Assembly: GCA_907164885.2 (NCBI GenBank) | Contig: OU015499.1 | Location: 163,765,629-163,829,628 of the forward strand | Length of the DNA stretch: 64,000 nt | Direction: 5' to 3' | Origin: Dolomedes plantarius | Taxonomy: Eukaryota; Arthropoda; Arachnida; Araneae; Dolomedidae | Shown here: piece by piece, positions 57,791 to 64,000 of the stretch | Position numbering within the stretch: position 1 is the stretch's first letter | How the letters are laid out: every line of letters starts with the position of its first letter | The notes under the pieces: model-generated | The model's database searches: none | What the model was told of the DNA's origin: nothing | The model's input: only the letters and a program-made list of their open reading frames with translations | Position numbers and translations under genes: made by a program

Positions 57791-58899
57791 ATTTTTTTTA
57801 ATTTGATTTTAAAAAAAATTATTTTAATGTGGTTATATTTGTGTATTTACATAATAAAAAGATTAACAGAAGAAATGTTATTATCAAGACCTGAAAAGAT
57901 TGCATTTTTCATTTGTATTTTATATATAACAATACCAGAAGCCAGAATAAAAATATTTTTCTTGGGTATAAATTGAAGGATGCTAAGTCCATTTTTGTGA
58001 TAACCAAAGGGAGCAAAATGAAATACTGTAATTCTGTAACACATTTCGGTAATAGAGATACAAATTTTATGTTCCTTGGGATTCCATGAGATCTAATTGT
58101 AAGAAAATTTATGGTTATACTAGATAACCCAACAAGCAGAAAGCCATATTAAAGAGCAAGATATTTTTTATCTCTAATTCTACTAACCTTTATTTATAAG
58201 AATGTTTTATTAGAAATTGACAAAAATAACAAAGACAATATTAAATTTGAACTGTTGGGTCGGTTGGTTGATTTGTAACTTTATGGTCAATTATGCTCAT
58301 AAGAGCTAATTAGACTGGGCCGTATGGTTTAAAGTGGATTCCGAACCATTACAACATCCGTGCCAACCTAAGATTCAAGCCTGTCACTTTTCATACATTA
58401 AGCCAGAACTCTAATCATTATATAACTTAAAATTTAATGAGGAGATAGGTAAAGAGGTCACAATCATATATTACATATTCAGTGATCAAAGATTTTGTTT
58501 TTCTTGGGCTGTTCGAGTTCCAAGAGTGTGCGTTATCTTATCCACAGATGATCTAAAATATTCTCACTTTGGCCAAGTTTATCGTGGATGTATAAATTTA
58601 CTGATAAAGCTGAAACTATAATCTTCACAGCTTAAAATATATGGTCAAAAGAGTAAGTGGTAATAATGAATATGTAAATCACACTTTGCAATGATAACCT
58701 GTAAAGCTACAATCAACTTAATATAATGTTGCACTTCAATGTGAAGAGTTTTATATTACACAATTGAATTCAATAAAATAGATTCATTTATTGTTAAAAT
58801 GCAAAATTAAACACTAAATGTCTGGTTGAATTAGATATTGTACAGTACCACATTATGTACTCTATTATTATAGAATAGATGGCGCCACCTTAAAACCTA

Positions 58900-59565
58900 G
58901 TACACCTGTTTTTTGCAATAAACTGTTCCAAAGGGTTGAGATTGATTCCTGATTGGTTGCCGTTGCTCTAAATTTGATTTCCGCGCGCAATTAAAATTAT
59001 TTTATTCTTTCGGTTCCCGCTCTTCCTTGGATTAACACTGACTTTTATGCTCATGCGACGCCTTTCATAATCGCCAACGAATACCGGTAAATTTTCGTTG
59101 TTTTTCCTTTATGATCTTGAGTGAAAGGGGCAAAAGTGCAGCAGGATTATTAAGATAATATTACTGATGAAGAGGAATTCGAAACTGAATAAGAATCAAT
59201 TTAAGAATTCAAAGTAAAGTCCCTTAGAGTTTCAATGAGAACTCAAAGAATTTTGGATAAATTTAAGGGCAAATTTACTGAACTTTGATAGTAATTACAA
59301 CCCTACAGTTGATGAAAAGATATGTAAAACGATTAGTGAACGTCTAGCGAAAACTACGACGATTGTGAAAGCATATCACTTCCCCCTAAGTAATAAAAAA
59401 AGCAAATTTACTGAATCTGAAAACTTTGATAGTTTTCACAACGTTACGGGTGATGAAAACATATGTTTAACGTTTAGTCAACGTCTACTAAAAATTACGG
59501 CGATTATGAAGGCATCGTCAAAAAACAATCCTAGGACGTGCGAATCTAGATCAAGGTAAGTCAAT
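58900..59565 (+). pseudogene. Exon-like relic with splice donor inside the 3.0-kb element
   Basis: A possible first exon follows an upstream patch with an inverted CCAAT (GATTGGTTGCC, 58952). The region 59235-59559 contains a 125-bp tandem duplication: FTESENFDSFHNVTGDENIC and LTFSQRLLKITAIMKASSKN in the second copy, with a damaged first copy. It ends at a consensus donor, CAAG/GTAAGTC (59556-59562). The protein family was not recognised. Stops after an early ATG (59111) show that the frame is broken. It may be the 5' exon of this element's own gene. Confidence 0.4.
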
Positions 59566-60159
59566 TTTTATGTTTGTTATTTAAGGTATCTGACTACGTT
59601 TAAAACGTCGATTTAGATGAAAATTACGAAATTTCTTATATTCTTTAAAAAAATGTAAATTTCTGTTTCTAAATCTTTTATTTTTTTCCATACGATGATA
59701 AGAAATTAAATCGGAGCGATTTCAGTGCAATTAAATATTTTAATTTCGTTTTCTGAAGAACTTTATTTCATTAAAAATGTAATTATTCAAATGTATTTTA
59801 CATTTAAAATTGCTATTGTCTAGTTAGGGGACTATTTTTTTCATCATTTTCCTACTTTGGTACTATATTCCGGCGAAAAATAGCAAAGTTTTTGTAAAAA
59901 ATGGCACCGAACGTAGTCGGATACCTTAAACTTTTCATGTTGCGATTTTTTTGAAAGGTCGCCAGAATTTCTGAGTTCTCTTTTTTTCCCCCCTTCATAT
60001 TTCATTGTTTTGGTGTTTTAAACTTTTAAAAACAGCAAAACATCAAAATATGAGCGGGGAAAAAAATGGCGGACTCAGAAATGCAAATTTGGCGACTTTT
60101 CAAAAAAATCGCCAAAAAGTCACCAACCGCCCCAGCTTCTTCCGATTTACCGTTTAGGT

Positions 60160-61199
60160 TCTAGTTTTTAAGATTTTTTTAAAAGATAAAAATCTTGTAT
60201 TTTGAATATATTGTTTCCCTACAACATTTTCTACAACCAATTGATACATTTTGGATGCTTTGCAAATATTTAGCTTGTTTTAATTATTTATTCCTGCCAA
60301 ATGCTGTATTCAGTATTTCTTTCTTAAAAAATTCTACGGTTCTTTATTAACTTCTTATTGTTGAAATTTCATACAGATTGTTGAGTATGAGAAAAAAAGT
60401 TTTAAAACAGTGTGAAATGGTATTTTCCTAAATTTCCCATTACAGAACTCCACTTTGTGGAGTTTGACACCTTTTTAGCCGAACACTTCCCCGTATATTT
60501 TACCTTTTACCGTTCCTTTTACCGTTATTAACAGTTCAAAATCCTTTGTTTAACTTATAACCAGAAAAGTTGCTAAAAACATTCTGTCTGACTTGTATAA
60601 TAAACTTATAAATTTAGGATAAAAAGTAACTAAAATTATCAGATTGGCATTTTTAGCAATCTCTAGAAATTATGGAGTGTACATTTTAATAGCACACTAA
60701 AAACGACCAAAAAATATTAATCTACGTATTTGATGAAAACAACAAACCATGCCTGAAAACACAGTTTTTAACAGCTTAAAAGTTATACGAATTGTATTAG
60801 AATTTTGCTTCACTGACAAAAAAAGAAGAAGAAAAAAGACATAAAATGTAGAAATCATTAATATCATTTTCAACATCTTAACAAAACAGTTCTGTCGTAC
60901 ACGATGCAGAAAAAGATACCTGTAAATTAAACTTACTTGGATAGCTGTTTATTTTTCCAGCATCATCTGAAATGTTATTTTAGTCCGTGAACCATCCGAA
61001 AAGTTGAGAAAGTGTGTCTTCAAGGGTACCACCTTTTTGCATCTAATTACTATGATTATGGAAAGTTGAATGCAATAAGCAACATAAACAACGCGCTTAA
61101 GAGATACCGTTGCCATTAACCAACAAATAATGTGAAGTCAGTTACCTGTGATTAATCACTGCTATCAGTTACCAAATCAAAGTTATGTGGTTGACAGAA
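60160..61199. other. Spacer of unit 3 up to the end of homology
   Basis: Matches 2425-3500 of unit 1, including the AACTCCACTTTGTGGAGTT hairpin near 60446 with one compensated difference. No gene is supported. Confidence 0.6.
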
Positions 61200-61201
61200 T
61201 A

Positions 61202-61389
61202 TGGGTCTGTTCACATAGGAGTCCGTGCGTTGCGTTAAGGAAAAGATGACGTTGAGACGAAAATAAACCAATCATAGGTGTTAAAAATTTCATTTCTAAT
61301 CGTTTGGAGGCCTATGATTGGTTTATTTTCGTCTCAACGTCATCTTTTCCTTAACGCAACGTTACGGAATCCTATGTGAACAGGCCCCA
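61202..61389. mobile_element. Foldback MITE, 188 bp
   Basis: Two arms of about 78 bp are near-perfect inverted repeats (TGTTCACATAGGA, GTTGCGTTAAGGAAAAGATG, ACGTTGAGACGAAAATAAAC), leaving a short centre. TA stands on both sides (61200-61201, 61390-61391), as for Tc1/mariner-type MITEs. Confidence 0.9.
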
Positions 61390-61439
61390 TACCAATTGTC
61401 ACTGCAACCATTGGCGGTTCCAAGAGAGAGGGGAGGGGG

Positions 61440-61609
61440 GGGGCAGTAGGGACAATTGTCCGGGGCCATCGTGATCACGAAGGCTCCGAATTGCCCCTCC
61501 CAAAAAAGCCCAGCGTATTTTTTCTTTTCATAGTCTAAAATAATATAATCTTAGACCTATTGCTGAGCTTAAATTTAAAATGAGACGATCTTTATTTCTT
61601 ATATATATA
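61440..61609. other. GC-richer segment after the end of unit 3
   Basis: A G run (61432-61442) leads into GGACAATTGTCCGGGGCC and TCGTGATCACGA, two short perfect palindromes. No gene or known element end was recognised. Confidence 0.4.
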
Positions 61610-62556
61610 CAGTGGTACCTCGACTTACGAGTTTTTTTCGAGATACGAGCATTCTCTCGGTAGATTTTTTGCTTGCAGTTAGGAGCTAAAATTCGGGTTA
61701 TGAGCAAGCTTCAGATATCCCACCGCTAGTTTGATCAGCGAATGCCATGTTACGTGCTCATCAAATGAGAACACAAGAAGCATATAATATTTACAACTTT
61801 GTGTACAATTATTATACAATTGTGTGCATATTATTCCTATCCAGTCTTAAACCGAGAGATTAACACTGAACAATTACCACCCGTGGCAACTTGCTCTGCC
61901 CAAACTTGAGTCGCCCTCTGAAACCGAACAGCGCCCAACCTCTCTCGCAGAGAGGTAGCTTCAATTCCCTCCCCCACACTGGAACTCCCCATGGGGTCTA
62001 GGGTATCGGATGACCTTGGTCCTAGGATCGAAAGCTCTCCTCCTACGGATTCTGACAAAACGTTATTCGGATTCTCAGAAAGGAGAATGTGGACATTACA
62101 GCCACAGTGAACGATGCAACAATCGCCCCGCTTCCGTGTCTCACTCGTTCACTTTAAGAGAGCAGATGGTAAAAAAAGCGAAATTGAGGAAAGCTTGGCG
62201 AAAAGGTCAAAAATCGACGAATAACATTTAATTTTTCAGTTCAGCCTTTCTCCTCCTCTTCCATCAGCATCTTCAAGTCTGATCTCTAAGATAAATGTTG
62301 TACATTACGCTTAATAAAACAAATTTATTGCGGTACATTCTATTGTATTGTGTTTTTATCATATGTTCGTCGTTTATAAGCACATTTTTATTATTTAAAA
62401 GCATGTAACAAAAAATTGCAGTGTTATGGGGGAGCCCGGAACGAATTAGTGGCATTTCCATTCATTCCCATGGGGAAAATTGATTCGAGATACGAGTATT
62501 TCGAGTTACGAGCTCCGTCATGGAACGAATTAAACTCGTAAGTCGAGATACCACTG
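61610..62556 (+). mobile_element. Short non-autonomous Tigger-like element
   Basis: CAGTGGTACCTCGACTTACG at the left and the inverse ending ACCACTG at the right, TA on each side, 947 bp. Same family as 18355-21209 and 45282-47602, but without the Tc1, SINE and hAT MITE. It thus shows the three empty target sites. No transposase frame is recognisable. Confidence 0.88.
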
Positions 62557-62578
62557 TATATATATATATGTGTGTGTG

Positions 62579-62646
<68 letters not shown>
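62557..62646. repeat. (TA)n/(TG)n microsatellite
   Basis: TA repeats, a short TG/CG tract (TGTGTGTGTGCGTGTGTG) and a long TA run. Both the Tigger on the left and the pogo-like element on the right use TA from this tract as target. Confidence 0.95.
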
Positions 62647-62649
<3 letters not shown>

Positions 62650-63959
62650 GAACCCGGGTTAGAACGGGGTCCCAAGTTGAAAATATGTTTTAAAAGTACA
62701 AAAGGGTTAATTAAGAGAGCTGCAAATTTTTCTAGGAACACATTATAATGTTATATACACAAAAATACAATAATATTGTAAGAAAACAAAAGAAATTTTT
62801 TTTTTCAAAAACAGAAAATTTTGTCTTGCTCCGTTCTGCCCCATAGGACAAGTAATTATAAAAATATACAAAACTGGTAAAAATGCAGAAGAAATAAATT
62901 TGCTCTATATTTATTTAGTTTTTAGTGACTATGAAGGTTTATCTACAGTTTTCATTGATTGTGTCATTTTCTTAAACCTATTCAGAAAATCTACACACTA
63001 AGACAGCCTTATCTGTTAAGACGGCGGTCTTCTCCCTCTTCCGATTCGTCATTTTCGCGCTTTCTTTAACTCTTGGGATAGGCATTAGAATTTCAGGTGA
63101 AACATGAAATGAAGAGGCCCTGTTGTCAGTTGTCATCCAAGAGCACCCAGGAGTGGCACAATTAGCCTCATTAAATCGAACCTTCTTAACCGGCGTCTCA
63201 TCCTTAGAGTTGCCTGAAACCTCGCAAACTCCATCATCCAACCTGATAGGCATGACTATTGCACCAAATGTTGATTCGGGTTTGAGAACAGATAAAGTAG
63301 GATGTCTCTTAAGGAATCCATTGACCGAATTTTGCCTGCGATTCCCTTTTGAAATCTCTGACCAAGTCTATTTCTTACAGCCAACTGATAAGTTTGGCTA
63401 CACAAGTCTTTCATTGTTAAACCGAATAACCTAGCCTTCATAGTTTGTAAATCGTTAACGAGCACAAGTTCCTGCTATTCCGAAAACACGTTTTTGAATT
63501 TTCCAGCCATTTTATCAATCTTGTAGTCAGGGTTTTCCTTTCTCTTTTTTAACGTATCTTTCCTGGGGTAGACTGGGGAACATCAAATTGGTTCGAAGCC
63601 ACCAAATACACAGATTGACCAGAAATAACCACCTCGACAGCATTGTTAATTGCCTCAGTAGACCACAATTGCCTATTTGCTTTTTTCTTATAGTCTCGAA
63701 CCATCTGAAATCGAATGAAAAAAATAGGGGCGTACAAAAACGATCTCTTAGTTAGAAACATTGCGGGACGGAATGGAGAAGTACCCCATTCCGCCCCAGG
63801 GACACGGTTTATATTAGGGAGGTAAGGTCCCTCGATAAAGCTACGTAAACAAAAGTTTAACTACACGAAACAAAGGACTTGGGCAGACGCGAGGGAGATT
63901 TCAAACGGGTAAGAGGGCTGTTTTTAGCCTCTCTGAGGGTTAAGATGGAGCGGTTCCCG
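62647..63959 (-). mobile_element. Internally deleted pogo/CENP-B-like element
   Basis: The left end GGGGAACCCGGGTTAGAACG and the right end (reverse) CGGGAACCGCTCCATCTTAA share the outer GGGAACC and are flanked by TA (62645-62646, 63960-63961). It encodes pieces of a psq/CENP-B-type transposase on the reverse strand. Confidence 0.7.
62978..63704 (-). pseudogene. Pogo/jerky-like transposase, DDE core deleted
   Basis: On the reverse strand, 63704 starts MVRDYKKKANRQLWSTEAIN, then VEVVISGQSVYLVASNQFDV, a psq-type helix-turn-helix. A frame change leads to 63465-63256 with LQTMKARLFGLTMKDLCSQT and YQLAVRNRLGQRFQKGIAGK, the CENP-B-like second DNA-binding domain. 63253-62978 opens after LKPESTFGAIV with a low-complexity stretch and ends with SSFHVSPEILMPIPRVKESA, NRKREKTAVLT, the usual C-terminal tail of this family. 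The roughly 200-residue DDE catalytic core between is absent, so the element is non-autonomous. Confidence 0.78.
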
Positions 63960-64000
63960 TATTAATTCATTTAAGGGATATTTAACCACGACGGAGCTCT

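Larger units (their letters stand above)
57157..60151. mobile_element. 3.0-kb TIR element with 8-bp target duplication, unit 3
   Basis: The left end GGTTAATCGGAAGAAGCTGG and the right end (reverse) GGTAAATCGGAAGAAGCTGG are inverted repeats. The flanks GTTTATTT (57149-57156) and GTTTAGGT (60152-60159) align with the single CTTTATTT at the empty site in unit 1 (about 2420) and are followed by TCTAG in both, so an 8-bp duplication with two mismatches is likely. The superfamily could not be assigned; no transposase was found. Confidence 0.78.
51569..61440. repeat. Segmental repeat unit 3 (partial, invaded)
   Basis: From TAACAAAGAAATTTTTAG onward this matches unit 1 from about position 974 and unit 2 from about 26325. 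Homology continues, interrupted by four large insertions, to the CAACCATTGGCGGTTCCAAG stretch near 61430 (unit 1 near 3570). The zinc-finger gene and the rest of the unit are not reached, so this copy is either truncated or interrupted by unrelated sequence. Confidence 0.88.

Noticed and set aside
62424..62741. Reverse ORF of 105 codons with a long YIYIYI run
   Set aside because: It is a translation of the TA microsatellite joined to the Tigger end; it crosses two element boundaries.

Overview
The window looks like AT-rich nuclear DNA of an animal, most likely an arthropod (arachnid or insect). The grounds are the mix of BEL/Pao and Ty1/copia retrotransposons, Tc1/mariner, Tigger/pogo and hAT DNA transposons, tRNA-headed SINEs, and a poly-C2H2 zinc-finger gene with a spliced 5' leader. 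The species cannot be fixed from sequence alone, and no bacterial or organellar features were seen.

The main structure is a large direct segmental repeat. Unit 1 (1-25345, probably starting upstream of the window) is followed by unit 2 (25346-51568) and a partial unit 3 (51569 to about 61440). The order of features is the same in units 1 and 2: AT-rich non-coding DNA, a decayed BEL/Pao retrotransposon, a Tc1 relic, a reverse-strand tRNA-derived SINE, a reverse-strand C2H2 zinc-finger gene, a reverse-strand copia relic with one LTR, a nested stack of DNA transposons, and AT-rich spacer. Unit 3 lacks the first ~970 bp of the unit and keeps only the left spacer, which has been heavily invaded.

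The only gene that reads open throughout is the zinc-finger gene of unit 2 (39543-40757, reverse, 404 codons, 11 complete fingers). Its unit 1 partner (12733-14115) encodes about 13 fingers but has two frameshifts. Finger number and DNA-contacting residues differ between the copies, so the array has changed since duplication.

Everything else that codes is mobile-element protein in various states of decay. The nesting gives a relative chronology. A TIR element carrying an ESHY-type protein was hit by a Tigger element; that Tigger received a Tc1 (DD36E spacing), a tRNA-derived SINE and a hAT MITE; the whole block was then duplicated. After duplication unit 2 gained a 1.57-kb element with 18-bp TIRs. 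Unit 3 gained a hAT element (53422-56539), a 3.0-kb element with 8-bp target duplications (57157-60151), a pogo-like insertion (52332-53283) and a foldback MITE (61202-61389). Beyond unit 3 lie a short Tigger (61610-62556), a TA/TG microsatellite and an internally deleted pogo/CENP-B-like element (62647-63959). Because the units are copies of one another, several insertions can be read against their empty sites inside this same window.
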